Shown here in pieces: positions 7,995 through 15,952 of a stretch of 64,000 nt of DNA. The DNA lies in assembly GCA_019448215.1 (NCBI GenBank), contig CP080408.1, forward strand, positions 992,001 through 1,056,000, read 5' to 3'. The notes under the pieces are model-generated. The model was not told where the DNA came from. It saw only the letters and a list, made by a program, of their open reading frames with translations, and ran no database searches. The DNA comes from Thalassovita mediterranea. GTDB lineage: Bacteria; Pseudomonadota; Alphaproteobacteria; Caulobacterales; Hyphomonadaceae. Positions within the stretch are counted from its first letter, which is position 1, and every line of letters begins with the position of its first letter. The position numbers and the translations under genes were made by a program.

Positions 7995-8573
7995 ATGAAA
8001 CGTTTGATTGCACTCGCACTTGCCACGACCGCGATCGCTGCTCCGGCCAGCGCGCAATTCGTTGAAGAGGCGCGCCTTGGCGTGATGCAGCACAATGTCT
8101 GCATCCTCGACTGCAAGAATGCCGACAAGGAAGATGGCCCGAACATTGAAGCGGAGCTCGTCTTCGCCAGCCCCGACTTTCTGAGCATACTCGCCAGCCC
8201 GCGCCCTTACATTGTTGGCTCCTTCAATACCGCAGGCGACACCAGCTTTGGCGGCTTCGGCTTCATGTGGAACTGGGACTTTGCTGAGGGCTGGTCTCTT
8301 GAGCCAAGCCTTGGCTATGTCATCCATGACGGCGCGAATGAAAGCCCATTCCCACAGGGCGATCCGCGCAGCGACGCTTTTGCCCAGGACAACATCTATT
8401 TCGGCTCCGACGACCTTTTCCGCACGGGCCTCGCGCTGAACCGCGACCTGACAGATTCAGTCGGCGTACAAGTGCTTTACGAGCACCTTTCGCACGGCCA
8501 GATCCTCGGCGATGGCCGCAATCAGGGCGTCGATAATATCGGCGTTCGTGCTTACTTCCGCTTCGGACAATAA
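7995..8573 (+). CDS. PagL-like lipid A 3-O-deacylase family outer-membrane protein
   Basis: The 192-aa product has a clear signal peptide (MKRLIALALATTAIAAPASA, cut after residue 20) followed by alternating beta-strand sequence ending in the aromatic RAYFRF, as expected for a small outer-membrane barrel. The segment YEHLSHGQI (residues 162-170), then NQGVDNIG, matches the PagL active-site region, with H164 and S166 at the positions of the catalytic His and Ser. PagL removes the 3-position acyl chain of lipid A. The usual acidic partner looks to be Asp, not Glu, so activity is uncertain. A GGGGAG site precedes the ATG. Confidence 0.75.
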   Translation: MKRLIALALATTAIAAPASAQFVEEARLGVMQHNVCILDCKNADKEDGPNIEAELVFASPDFLSILASPRPYIVGSFNTAGDTSFGGFGFMWNWDFAEGWSLEPSLGYVIHDGANESPFPQGDPRSDAFAQDNIYFGSDDLFRTGLALNRDLTDSVGVQVLYEHLSHGQILGDGRNQGVDNIGVRAYFRFGQ

Positions 8574-8580
8574 ACCGGCT

Positions 8581-8614
8581 CAAGGCTGACGCAGCTTACC
8601 CTTCGTCAGCCTTG
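8581..8614. terminator. 11-bp inverted repeat after the PagL-like gene
   Basis: CAAGGCTGACG (8581-8591) pairs exactly with CGTCAGCCTTG (8604-8614) across a 12-nt loop, 7 nt after the PagL-like stop. There is no T run, so it may stabilise the 3' end or act as a protein site rather than a classical terminator. Confidence 0.45.
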
Positions 8615-8634
8615 CATCACGCCAGCTAAACGCG

Positions 8635-8672
8635 AATTCTCCCTCCCAAGAAACTTGGTTTGAGGGAGAATT
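8635..8672 (+). promoter_or_regulatory. hairpin enclosing the ribosome-binding site of the monooxygenase gene
   Basis: AATTCTCCCTC (8635-8645) pairs perfectly with GAGGGAGAATT (8662-8672). Inside, CCAAG (8646-8650) pairs with CTTGG (8654-8658) around an AAA loop, leaving a TTT bulge. The 3' arm contains the only Shine-Dalgarno-like sequence (GAGGGAG), a few bases before the ATG at 8676. As RNA it would hide the ribosome-binding site; as DNA the 11-bp arms could be a repressor operator. Confidence 0.6.
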
Positions 8673-8675
8673 TGC

Positions 8676-10142
8676 ATGACTAGGAAGCATGCCATTGTCA
8701 TCGGGTCCGGTCTTGGTGGGCTGACTGCTGCCATCAAACTGCAGGAAGCCGGGCACACTTTTGATCTGATTGATCGAAACCCGAAAGTTGGCGGCACCTG
8801 GTACGAAAACTCCTATCCGGGCTGCGCCTGCGACGTGCCGGTTGCCCTTTATCAGCTCTCCTTTGCCCAGAGCATCAACTGGACGCGCACTTTCCCTCAA
8901 GGCCCTGAAATTCAGGCCTATGCCGAGGAGATCGCTGAGCGCTACCAGCTCGCCCCTCACATGCACCTCGGCGATGAGGCGGTCGCCGCCAACTGGGACG
9001 AGAACACCAAGACCTGGACCGTCAAAACCGCCAGCGGCAAGACCTTCACTGGCGACATCCTTGTCGGAGGGCTTGGGCAGCTCAACCGCCCGAACTGGCC
9101 GACCATCGAAGGGCTCGACACATTCGAAGGCGCAAAAATGCACTCGGCCCGCTGGGACCATTCAGTGTCCTGGGAAGGCAAGCGCGTCGCGGTCATCGGC
9201 TCTGCCGCGAGCGCCGTGCAGATTATCCCCGAAGTCGCAAAGACCGCGGGCCACCTGACCGTTTATCAGCGTACACCGAACTGGGTCACACCGCGCCGCG
9301 ATGTCCCGATCACGCCGCAGGAACAGGCGCTGATGTTCACCCAGCCAGAGGCCGCGATGGATATCGGCGCACGTGGCCGACAGCTCATCTATGACAATGC
9401 CGATCATTTCTTCTGGCAGGTCTTCGAATGGACCGACGCCGGGCGCGCCGCCTACACCACAATCGCGACCAACCACCTGAATGAGCAGGTAAAAGACCCA
9501 GAGCTTCGCAAGAAGCTGACCCCTGATTATCCGATTGGCTGTCGCCGAATCCTGATCTCAGACGACTATTTCCCTGCCCTGCAACGTGACAATGTCGACC
9601 TCGTGACGCAGGCGCCTTCGAAGATAGATGCGAAGGGCGTCACGACACCGGATGGTGACTATCGCGAGTTTGATATCCTGATCTTTGCCACGGGGTTTGA
9701 AACAACCGAGTGGAAATGGTCCGTCGATGTGCAAGGCGTCGATGGCAAACATCTCAACGATGTCTGGGCCGATCACCCGTCAGCCTATGCAGGCGTCACG
9801 GTGAACGGTTTTCCGAACCTCTTTGTGCTCTATGGGCCAAACACCAATCTCGGGCACAACTCGATCACCTTCATGCTGGAACGGCAGGTCGAGTGTATGA
9901 TGAAGGCGATCGAGGCGATGGACGCGCAGTCGGCAAAGTCCATGATGCCGAAGAAAGCCGCTCAGGATGACTGGAATGCGCGCATCCAGGCTGATCTTCG
10001 TAAAACCGTCTGGGCGGACCCGGCCTGCAACTCCTGGTACAAGACCGATGACGGCCTCATCACCCAGAACTGGTCGTCGCATACCCGCGACTACGCCAAG
10101 GCCGTCGAGGCTGTGAAGGTTGAGGATTACGAGCTCAGCTGA
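8676..10142 (+). CDS. flavin-dependent monooxygenase, Baeyer-Villiger type
   Basis: This 488-aa enzyme has an N-terminal FAD Rossmann motif GSGLGG (residues 10-15), then GGTWYENSYPGCACDVP, which is characteristic of class B monooxygenases. It carries the Baeyer-Villiger fingerprint FxGxxxHxxxWD (F150, G152, H156, W160, D161) and a second, NADPH-binding Rossmann segment near residue 175. These enzymes insert oxygen next to ketones or oxidise heteroatoms using NADPH and O2. The substrate is unknown. A strong hairpin covers its ribosome-binding site, which suggests controlled translation or a palindromic operator. It appears monocistronic. Confidence 0.9.
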   Translation: MTRKHAIVIGSGLGGLTAAIKLQEAGHTFDLIDRNPKVGGTWYENSYPGCACDVPVALYQLSFAQSINWTRTFPQGPEIQAYAEEIAERYQLAPHMHLGDEAVAANWDENTKTWTVKTASGKTFTGDILVGGLGQLNRPNWPTIEGLDTFEGAKMHSARWDHSVSWEGKRVAVIGSAASAVQIIPEVAKTAGHLTVYQRTPNWVTPRRDVPITPQEQALMFTQPEAAMDIGARGRQLIYDNADHFFWQVFEWTDAGRAAYTTIATNHLNEQVKDPELRKKLTPDYPIGCRRILISDDYFPALQRDNVDLVTQAPSKIDAKGVTTPDGDYREFDILIFATGFETTEWKWSVDVQGVDGKHLNDVWADHPSAYAGVTVNGFPNLFVLYGPNTNLGHNSITFMLERQVECMMKAIEAMDAQSAKSMMPKKAAQDDWNARIQADLRKTVWADPACNSWYKTDDGLITQNWSSHTRDYAKAVEAVKVEDYELS

Positions 10143-10151
10143 CGCATTATT

Positions 10152-10176
10152 TGCCGGACCTTACGCAGGTTCGGCA
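10152..10176 (+). terminator. weak terminator-like hairpin before purA
   Basis: TGCCGGACC (10152-10160) pairs with GGTTCGGCA (10168-10176), including one G-T pair, around a 7-nt loop. It sits 9 nt after the monooxygenase stop and is followed by a mixed, not T-rich, sequence. Confidence 0.4.
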
Positions 10177-10240
10177 TCTGCGCTCTTGAAATCCGCCCCT
10201 AAAACCTTTCAGTGGCGAGCGCACAGATCAGGAGCTTCAC

Positions 10241-11536
10241 ATGGCAGGTGTGGTGGTTGTCGGCGCCCAATGGGGCGATGAAGGCAAAGGCAAGATCGTC
10301 GACTGGCTCTCGAGCCGCGCCGACACGGTTGTTCGCTTCCAGGGCGGGCATAATGCCGGCCACACCCTCGTGATCGATGGCAAGACCTTCAAACTTGCCC
10401 TGTTGCCCTCTGGCCTCGTGCGCGGTGGCAAGCTGTCCGTGATCGGCAATGGCGTGGTCGTAGACCCGTGGCACATGCTGACTGAGATCGCCGGTATTCG
10501 CGAGCAGGGCGTCGACGTGTCGCCTGAATCGCTCATCCTTGCTGACAATGCCTCGCTCATCCTGCCTTGGCACAAGGACATCGATGCGGCCCGCGAGGGC
10601 GCACTTGGTGCCGCCCAGATTGGCACGACAAAGCGTGGCATTGGCCCGGCCTATGAGGACCGTGTCGGCCGCCGCGCCATCCGTGTGGCAGACCTCGCAG
10701 ACCCTGCCGCCCTCGACCTCAAGATCGAGCGCCTGCTTGCCCACCACCGGCCACTTCGTGCCGGCGTCGGCCTGCCAGAGCCAGATGGCGAAGCGCTGAA
10801 GCAGGAGCTCCTCAAGATCGCGCCGGAAGTCCTCGCCTATGCGCAGCCTGTCTGGAAAACGCTGGATGAGCAGGTCCGCGCGGACAAGCGCATCCTGTTT
10901 GAAGGCGCACAAGGCGTGATGCTTGACGTTGACCACGGCACGTACCCGTTCGTCACTTCCTCGAACGTCGTTGCTGGTAACGCATCAGCAGGCGCCGGTG
11001 TTGGGCCGGGCGCCATCTCCTACGTCTTGGGACTGGCGAAAGCTTACACCACCCGCGTCGGCTCGGGCCCCTTCCCGACCGAGCAGGACAATGAAATCGG
11101 ACAACGTCTCGGCACAGTCGGGCGCGAAGTTGGCGTGAACACGGGCCGGACGCGTCGCTGCGGCTGGTTCGATAGCGTGATGGTGCGCCAGGCCTGCGCG
11201 ACGTCTGGCGTCAACGGCCTTGCTCTCACCAAGCTCGACGTTCTCGATGGGTTTGAAGAGATTAAGGTCTGCGTCGCCTACAAGCTGAATGGCCAGACGA
11301 TTGACTACTACCCGGCGGGACTCACTGATCAGGCCGCCGTGGAGCCTGTCTATGAAAGCATGCCGGGCTGGAAAGAAACGACGAAAGGCGCGCGCAGCTG
11401 GAGCGACCTGCCTGCGGAGGCGGTGAAATATGTCCGCCGCCTCGAAGAACTGGTCGGCAAACCATGTGCGCTGGTCTCGACCTCTCCGGAACGCGAAGAC
11501 GTCATCCTGATGCGTGACCCGTTCGAGCGGGTCTAG
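10241..11536 (+). CDS. purA: adenylosuccinate synthetase
   Basis: PurA joins IMP and aspartate with GTP hydrolysis to form adenylosuccinate, the first step towards AMP. The 431-aa length and the N-terminal GTP-binding loop [11 protein letters not shown] (residues 8-18) identify it, together with the internal [17 protein letters not shown] and [12 protein letters not shown] segments that bind IMP. It is cytoplasmic and dimeric in the known family. An AGGAG site supports the ATG. It is alone between a hairpin and a convergent small gene whose stop overlaps the purA stop in one CTAG. Confidence 0.98.
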   Translation: MAGVVVVGAQWGDEGKGKIVDWLSSRADTVVRFQGGHNAGHTLVIDGKTFKLALLPSGLVRGGKLSVIGNGVVVDPWHMLTEIAGIREQGVDVSPESLILADNASLILPWHKDIDAAREGALGAAQIGTTKRGIGPAYEDRVGRRAIRVADLADPAALDLKIERLLAHHRPLRAGVGLPEPDGEALKQELLKIAPEVLAYAQPVWKTLDEQVRADKRILFEGAQGVMLDVDHGTYPFVTSSNVVAGNASAGAGVGPGAISYVLGLAKAYTTRVGSGPFPTEQDNEIGQRLGTVGREVGVNTGRTRRCGWFDSVMVRQACATSGVNGLALTKLDVLDGFEEIKVCVAYKLNGQTIDYYPAGLTDQAAVEPVYESMPGWKETTKGARSWSDLPAEAVKYVRRLEELVGKPCALVSTSPEREDVILMRDPFERV

Positions 11537-11844
11537 TCCTCAAGTTCGACGATATCGCGGATAAACCCGCTGGTCGGGTTTATCAGGAAGGCAAGCTGCG
11601 CGACCTTCACCCATTCAAAGCCGGTATCCGGCTTGCGCAGGCCTGCCCTCTTCCAGTTTTTCACCAGATCGCCGCGATACTGGATCGGCAGGTACTCGCC
11701 CCGCTCAAAATCTGACGCGTCCCGGTCATCACCCGCCATTTCCTCACGCGCCGCCTCTGGCTCGTCAAAGGACGCAGGTGGGCCTGCCTCGCTCACGATG
11801 GCGAGATTAGAAAATAGCGAAATGACCAGTACGAGGTTCAGCAT
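11533..11844 (-). CDS. small exported RcnB-like protein
   Basis: The likely start is the second of two close ATGs, with GGAG 8 nt upstream, giving 103 aa. The first about 18 residues ([18 protein letters not shown]) form a signal peptide. The C-terminal half ([14 protein letters not shown], then [10 protein letters not shown] and [13 protein letters not shown]) follows the pattern of the RcnB periplasmic domain: a Trp/Gly-Leu stretch, a Gly-x-x-Trp-Val, and a closing Gly-x-Ile. RcnB proteins are linked to nickel/cobalt homeostasis in enterobacteria; in alphaproteobacteria most copies are uncharacterised. No metal transporter is adjacent, so the role is open. Confidence 0.6.
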   Translation of the reverse strand: MLNLVLVISLFSNLAIVSEAGPPASFDEPEAAREEMAGDDRDASDFERGEYLPIQYRGDLVKNWKRAGLRKPDTGFEWVKVAQLAFLINPTSGFIRDIVELED

Positions 11845-11931
11845 CGGGGTTGCTCCGTTCATATCCAGAACGGCCCGTGCGGTCAGGCAGTTCCGGCGTA
11901 ACCCCGCCAACACTGATGATTCATCGATATG

Positions 11932-12741
11932 TCAGCCCCCGCGAGGCGCGGCAGACGCGTGACAATGGGCCAGTGCGACCGCACCGGCCGTCGCAACATT
12001 GATGCTGTCGAAGCCACCCGTCATGGAAATTCTTACCGGCCGGCAGCTGTCGATTAGTCGATCGTCGAGTCCGGGCCCCTCGGGCCCCAGCAGGATCGCT
12101 GTCTTCGGTGCAGGCCTCAGACTGTGCAGCTCTTCTGCCGACGCCCGCGGCGTCATGGCCCAGACCTCAAAGCCCTCTTCCAGCAATCTGGATACATGAT
12201 CCTCACTCCGCCCCTCCTGCACGTAAGGCAGCCAGAGCGCCGCGCCGGCCGAAACGCGGATAGACTTCCGGTAGAGCGGGTCGCAGCTCTGCTCATCGAG
12301 CAGCACGCCGCCCGCACCAAAGGCAGCGGCATTGCGAAAAGCCGCGCCGACATTGTCGTGATTGGAGATGCCGTTGAGGACAAGCAGCGTCTCTGCCCCA
12401 AGAAGCTGCTCAACTCCGACTGGCTGACCTTTCCGGGCACACGCCAGGACGCCCCGGTGGATCGGAAACCCCGCAACCTGATCCATGACATTTTGCGACG
12501 CGACGTAGACCGGCACGCCTTCAGGGACCTGCGCCAAAACTTCGAACAGCGGCTCGACCCGCGATTGCCCTATAAACACGCTCTCAATCTCGAACCGCGA
12601 CCGCTCCAGCAGGATGGCGAGCGTTACCTTCCCCTCAACGATGAAGCGCCCATCGCTACGGCCAGTGAGGTCGCGCTCCCTGATCGAGACATAGGGGGCA
12701 AGGCGCGGGTCGCCAGCGTCACTGATGAAGACAGTTTTCAT
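11932..12741 (-). CDS. SpoU/TrmH-family RNA 2'-O-methyltransferase
   Basis: This SPOUT-class enzyme transfers a methyl group from SAM to a ribose 2'-OH in tRNA or rRNA. The three SpoU motifs can be seen: NGISNHDNVGAAFRNAAAFG (motif 1, with the catalytic Asn/Arg), LLGPEGPGLDD (motif 2) and ISMTGGFDSINVATAGAVAL (motif 3). The frame reaches back to 12807, but that start would fall inside the rpoH terminator; the ATG at 12741 with GAGG 5 nt upstream gives 269 aa. The substrate nucleotide is not predictable. It lies just downstream of rpoH but is separated from it by a terminator. Confidence 0.87.
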   Translation of the reverse strand: MKTVFISDAGDPRLAPYVSIRERDLTGRSDGRFIVEGKVTLAILLERSRFEIESVFIGQSRVEPLFEVLAQVPEGVPVYVASQNVMDQVAGFPIHRGVLACARKGQPVGVEQLLGAETLLVLNGISNHDNVGAAFRNAAAFGAGGVLLDEQSCDPLYRKSIRVSAGAALWLPYVQEGRSEDHVSRLLEEGFEVWAMTPRASAEELHSLRPAPKTAILLGPEGPGLDDRLIDSCRPVRISMTGGFDSINVATAGAVALAHCHASAAPRGG

Positions 12742-12763
12742 CGAAGCCTCATCCCACAAACAG

Positions 12764-12797
12764 AAACGCCCGACCAGTATGAGCCGGCCGGGCGTTT
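12764..12797 (-). terminator. rho-independent terminator of rpoH
   Basis: On the minus strand AAACGCCCGGCC pairs with GGTCGGGCGTTT around a 10-nt loop, and the stem runs on into TTTCTGTTT. It begins about 20 nt after the rpoH stop. It also carries A-runs on the other side and could act in both directions. Confidence 0.8.
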
Positions 12798-12819
12798 TGA
12801 TCGTCATTTGAAGGATGCG

Positions 12820-13707
12820 TCAGGCGCCGACAGGCAGGCCCTGCTCTTTCGCCATACGCTTCATCGCTTTCTGGATTTTCTCGAAAGCGCGCACCTCGAT
12901 CTGACGGATACGCTCACGCGAGACGTTATAGACCTCCGACAGCTGCTCCAGCGTCTTCGGGTCGTCAGTCAGGCGGCGCTCCTGAAGGATGTGCTGCTCA
13001 CGCTCAGACAGGTCCGCCATGGCTTCCTGAAGAAGCTCCATACGGCTGTCGAATTCCTGCCGGTTGGCATAGGTATCAGCCTGGGTCGGCTCATCATCGG
13101 TGAGCCAGTCCTGCCACTCCATGTCGCCTTCCTGCCCCATCGGCGCGTTCAGCGATGCGTCGGAACCGCTCATACGGCCATTCATGCTGAGCACGTCCTT
13201 CTCGGACACGTTCAGACGGGTCGCAATCTCAGTGACCTGATCAGGGTTGAGGTCACCGGCGTCCAGCGCGTTGATCTCGCCCTTGATGCGGCGAAGGTTG
13301 AAGAAAAGCTTCTTCTGGGCAGCCGTGGTGCCGAGCTTCACGAGGCTCCAGCTGCGCAGGATGTACTCCTGAATGGCCGCGCGGATCCACCACATCGCAT
13401 AGGTGGCGAGACGGAACCCCTTGTCCGGGTCGAACTTCTTCACGGCCTGCATCAGGCCAACATTGCCCTCGGAAATTACCTCAGCCATCGGCAGGCCATA
13501 GCCGCGATAGCCCATGGCGATCTTTGCCACGAGCCGAAGGTGCGAGGTCACCATTTTCTCAGCAGCCTCAGTGTCTTCATGCTCCTGCCAGCTCTTGGCG
13601 AGCATGAACTCTTCCTGCTTTTCCAGCATGGGAAATTTGCGGATTTCGCTGAGGTAGCGGCTCAGTCCCTGCTCTGGGCTGAGTGCAATTGATGTTTTAA
13701 CAGCCAT
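12820..13707 (-). CDS. rpoH: heat-shock sigma factor sigma-32
   Basis: This 295-aa sigma-70 family protein directs RNA polymerase to heat-shock promoters. Region 2 is obvious (YGLPMAEVISEGNVGLMQAV, then RLATYAMWWIRAAIQEYI). The RpoH box QKKLFFNLR lies at residues 131-139 and distinguishes it from RpoD. Region 4 ends in a helix-turn-helix (TLEQLSEVYNVSRERIRQIE). A long leader with a sigma-32-like promoter at 13847-13876 suggests autoregulation, as reported for Caulobacter rpoH. A terminator follows the stop. Only one copy is visible in this window; some alphaproteobacteria have two. Confidence 0.97.
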   Translation of the reverse strand: MAVKTSIALSPEQGLSRYLSEIRKFPMLEKQEEFMLAKSWQEHEDTEAAEKMVTSHLRLVAKIAMGYRGYGLPMAEVISEGNVGLMQAVKKFDPDKGFRLATYAMWWIRAAIQEYILRSWSLVKLGTTAAQKKLFFNLRRIKGEINALDAGDLNPDQVTEIATRLNVSEKDVLSMNGRMSGSDASLNAPMGQEGDMEWQDWLTDDEPTQADTYANRQEFDSRMELLQEAMADLSEREQHILQERRLTDDPKTLEQLSEVYNVSRERIRQIEVRAFEKIQKAMKRMAKEQGLPVGA

Positions 13708-13846
13708 CGGCTTTTGTCTCCGTATCTACAGGTACTGACCCATTCGTCCGGCATCAGTTCCGTATCGGCCCTGGAGAAAGCTTGTAGCCCCGATCATCGG
13801 CAGCGTCTCTCCCCCTTAAGCGCATTTGCATTATCGCGCCGCTGCA

Positions 13847-13876
13847 TAAATGGGTAGGCCGGAGTGCATTTGGAAG
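13847..13876 (-). promoter_or_regulatory. sigma-32-like promoter upstream of rpoH
   Basis: Reading the minus strand, CTTCCAA (13876-13870), a 14-nt spacer and ACCCATTTA (13855-13847) resemble the heat-shock consensus CTTGAAA-N13-17-CCCCATNTA. It would give a leader of roughly 130 nt before the rpoH start. Confidence 0.45.
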
Positions 13877-14111
13877 GGGTAAACCATCGAAAAAACAACG
13901 ATCAAGGCGGTCTGTCACGATCGTGGGCCAATTAACTATCAGGCGCTCTTGTCGCACTAGGTGGATCGCTCAGGCGTGGTCTTTTCCCGCCGTTGAGATG
14001 AAGTCTTTGTTAGACCTTCCCTGCACCTCCAGCTGCGTCGAGTAAGCGCAGAACGCTGCCGATGACATTTCACACCGACTGACCTACATCAGCGGCTGGA
14101 AGGACATTCAA
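13877..14111. other. intergenic region between rpoH and the HIG1-type gene, no gene seen
   Basis: Together with 13708-13846 this is the longest gene-free stretch in the window (about 404 bp). It separates divergent rpoH and the HIG1-type gene. I find no tRNA cloverleaf, no credible small coding frame with a ribosome-binding site, and no strong terminator. It most likely holds the two promoters and the long rpoH leader. Confidence 0.5.
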
Positions 14112-14315
14112 ATGATCAATCTGCTCACGATCGGTTTCTATATTGCCATAGCGGTGCTGGTGATCGTCCTTGTTGCGGGGGTCGTGAATCTCACCCGCAC
14201 CGACGACGCGCAGGCAAGCCGGTCCAACAAACTGATGCGGCTGCGCGTTCTGGTGCAGGCGATTGCGATCGCACTACTCTGCGCGCTTGCGCTTGCGGCG
14301 GGCGCCTTCAGCTAA
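14112..14315 (+). CDS. twin-transmembrane HIG1-domain-like protein
   Basis: This 67-aa inner-membrane protein has two hydrophobic helices (about residues 5-25 and 47-65) separated by a short basic loop, RTDDAQASRSNKLMRLRVLVQ. That loop resembles the alphaproteobacterial relative of mitochondrial HIG1 proteins, which associate with respiratory complexes. A GGAAGGA-type site precedes the ATG. It starts a plausible operon with the cobalamin adenosyltransferase 28 nt downstream, an arrangement I recognise from other alphaproteobacteria. Its biochemical role in bacteria is poorly known. Confidence 0.75.
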   Translation: MINLLTIGFYIAIAVLVIVLVAGVVNLTRTDDAQASRSNKLMRLRVLVQAIAIALLCALALAAGAFS

Positions 14316-14343
14316 AATTGGCAAGACCGCGGGAGACCACCCC

Positions 14344-14916
14344 ATGGTAAAACTCGACAAGATCTACACGCGCTCCGGCGACAAGGGTAAGACACGTCTT
14401 GCGACGGGGGAACTGGTCGACAAGTGGAATCCACGCGTTACCGCCTATGGCAGCGTTGATGAAGTGAACGCTGCGCTCGGCGTCGCTGTCCTCAGCGCCG
14501 ATGGCGAGATGAAAGCGCAGCTTCAGCGCATCCAGAATGACCTGTTTGACCTCGGCGCAGACCTTGCGACGCCGGAACGCGACAAGCCGCTCGGCTTTGA
14601 GCCCCTGCGCGTTGTTGCAGAGCAGACCAAGCGTCTCGAAACCGAAATTGACGCCATGAACGCCGATCTGACGCCACTGGACAGTTTCGTACTGCCGGGC
14701 GGCACGCCGCTGGCCGCTCAACTCCATGTGTGCCGTACGATCTGCCGGCGTGCCGAACGCGACATCGCAAAACTGGTCAGCGACCAAAGCGAAATCGTCA
14801 GCGAGCACGCGCTGACCTTCATCAACCGGCTGTCCGACTGGTTTTTTGTCGCTTCCCGCTTCGCCAATGACAAGGGCAAGGCCGATATCAAATGGAAGCC
14901 GGGCGCAAACCGCTAG
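14344..14916 (+). CDS. PduO-type cob(I)alamin adenosyltransferase
   Basis: This 190-aa enzyme adenosylates cob(I)alamin with ATP to make adenosylcobalamin. The N-terminal ATP-binding sequence IYTRSGDKGKTRL, the GSVDEVNAALG helix, and VCRTICRRAERDIAKL with LSDWFFVASRFAN near the C-terminus are classic PduO/MMAB motifs. The frame is open from 14263, but that region overlaps the HIG1-type gene; the ATG at 14344 has GGAG upstream and starts at the conserved MVKLDKIYTRSGD. It probably supplies coenzyme for methylmalonyl-CoA mutase, which is not in this window. No cobalamin riboswitch is visible. Confidence 0.93.
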   Translation: MVKLDKIYTRSGDKGKTRLATGELVDKWNPRVTAYGSVDEVNAALGVAVLSADGEMKAQLQRIQNDLFDLGADLATPERDKPLGFEPLRVVAEQTKRLETEIDAMNADLTPLDSFVLPGGTPLAAQLHVCRTICRRAERDIAKLVSDQSEIVSEHALTFINRLSDWFFVASRFANDKGKADIKWKPGANR

Positions 14917-14919
14917 ACT

Positions 14920-15396
14920 CTAGCTGTCCTGAATATTCAGCGTCTCGCTGAGATGGCCATTCAGACCTGATACGATCTGCTGAAGCGACATCCACTCGCT
15001 CGCGGAAATCTGCGCCGCGACTTCACTCAGCACGGGCCGGGCTGCGGCGTCGCAGGATGCTTTGATGTCTCGTCCCTCCTGCGTGAGGGTTACAAATCTG
15101 GCCCTGCGGTCACCCGGCTTCGACCGCGTCTCGACAAGTCCACGCCCGCGCAGCTTCGCCACCGTCGAGGACATGGTCGGTTGTGAGACCGTGTGGGTTT
15201 CGGCCAGCTGCGTGATGGATAATCCGTCGCTCGTGGCGAGCGTATTCAGGACGGCGTACTGCGCAACGGTCACAGGACCGGGCAGGCGGGCCGCAACAGC
15301 GCAGTCGGTCATGTGAGCCAGTCGCCCAACCTCCCGAAGCACAGCGGCGGCCATGTCGTCCCCACGCCTGGCGACGACTGTATTTTCATCCGTCAT
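14920..15396 (-). CDS. MarR family transcriptional regulator
   Basis: The product (158 aa from the ATG at 15396, GGAG 8 nt upstream) has the winged helix-turn-helix of MarR. Recognition helix: SQPTMSSTVAKLRGRGLVE. Wing: SKPGDRRARFVTLTQEGR, with the conserved D-R-R. It is convergent with the cobalamin adenosyltransferase, with stops 4 nt apart, and divergent from the DUF3297 gene. A gapped palindrome at 15466-15485 lies about 70 nt upstream of its start and is a candidate operator. The ligand and targets are unknown. Confidence 0.9.
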   Translation of the reverse strand: MTDENTVVARRGDDMAAAVLREVGRLAHMTDCAVAARLPGPVTVAQYAVLNTLATSDGLSITQLAETHTVSQPTMSSTVAKLRGRGLVETRSKPGDRRARFVTLTQEGRDIKASCDAAARPVLSEVAAQISASEWMSLQQIVSGLNGHLSETLNIQDS

Positions 15397-15465
15397 CTGA
15401 AGTTTCTCCACCCACAACCGGCCGTAACTACTTCTGGGAGGCGCAAAACGAGAATTAATTTTTGA

Positions 15466-15485
15466 AAGTTTCCAGACGAAAACTT
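15466..15485. promoter_or_regulatory. gapped palindrome in the MarR/DUF3297 intergenic region
   Basis: AAGTTT (15466-15471) and AAACTT (15480-15485) form 6-bp inverted arms with an 8-nt spacer in the AT-rich region between the divergent MarR and DUF3297 genes. The size is compatible with a MarR dimer site. No protein evidence is available. Confidence 0.35.
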
Positions 15486-15547
15486 GCCACACGATCCGCG
15501 GCCAAATCCGGGTTGAGTTGCGCCAATATTAGAGGCATTGAAGCGCC

Positions 15548-15802
15548 ATGACAGACACACCTCCAGACAGGCTCAGCCTGAATCCTCGCAGCCGCTTCTA
15601 TGATGAAGCTCTGATCCGCCGCGGCGTTGGCGTCCGTTTCAAGGGCCAGGAGCGGACTAATGTTGTCGAATACTGTCTCTCGGAAGGCTGGATAAAGGTC
15701 GCCGCGGGCAAATCTCTCGACCGCAAGGGCAACCCATTGACCCTCACCCTGAAAGGGCCAGTCGAAGTCTGGTTCGAGGATGTCGAGGGCCAGGAAGAGT
15801 AG
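15548..15802 (+). CDS. DUF3297 family protein
   Basis: This 84-aa soluble protein matches a small, highly conserved proteobacterial family. The signatures are PPDRLSLNPRSRFYDEA at the N-terminus, then RGVGVRFKG, NVVEYCLSEGW and AAGKSLDRKGNPLTL. No catalytic motif or cofactor site is evident and the function is unknown. Some database entries for this family carry unrelated enzyme names that the sequence does not support. It is divergent from a MarR gene and 150 bp upstream of etfB. Confidence 0.85.
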   Translation: MTDTPPDRLSLNPRSRFYDEALIRRGVGVRFKGQERTNVVEYCLSEGWIKVAAGKSLDRKGNPLTLTLKGPVEVWFEDVEGQEE

Positions 15803-15952
15803 CCTCGCCAGAATACGAACGCTGAAAGTTGCCCATCTCCGGGGATCAAGACAGCGGCGAAATGACCTTGAAGCCGCCGCAGCGCTTGATTGTTGCACTG
15901 CGCTTCTCTAGGTCATCACGAGTTTAACAGGGATAGAAACAGGAGCCAGCCT

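Noticed and set aside
12124-13692. 522-codon open frame on the plus strand
   Set aside because: It runs antisense through rpoH and the SpoU methyltransferase, across the rpoH terminator, and has no domain signature.
13754-13957. 67-codon frame upstream of rpoH
   Set aside because: No ribosome-binding site, no hydrophobic or domain signal, and it overlaps the proposed rpoH promoter and leader.
14344-14916. Cobalamin riboswitch before the adenosyltransferase
   Set aside because: Only 28 nt separate it from the preceding gene and no B12-box-like sequence is visible there or before 14112.
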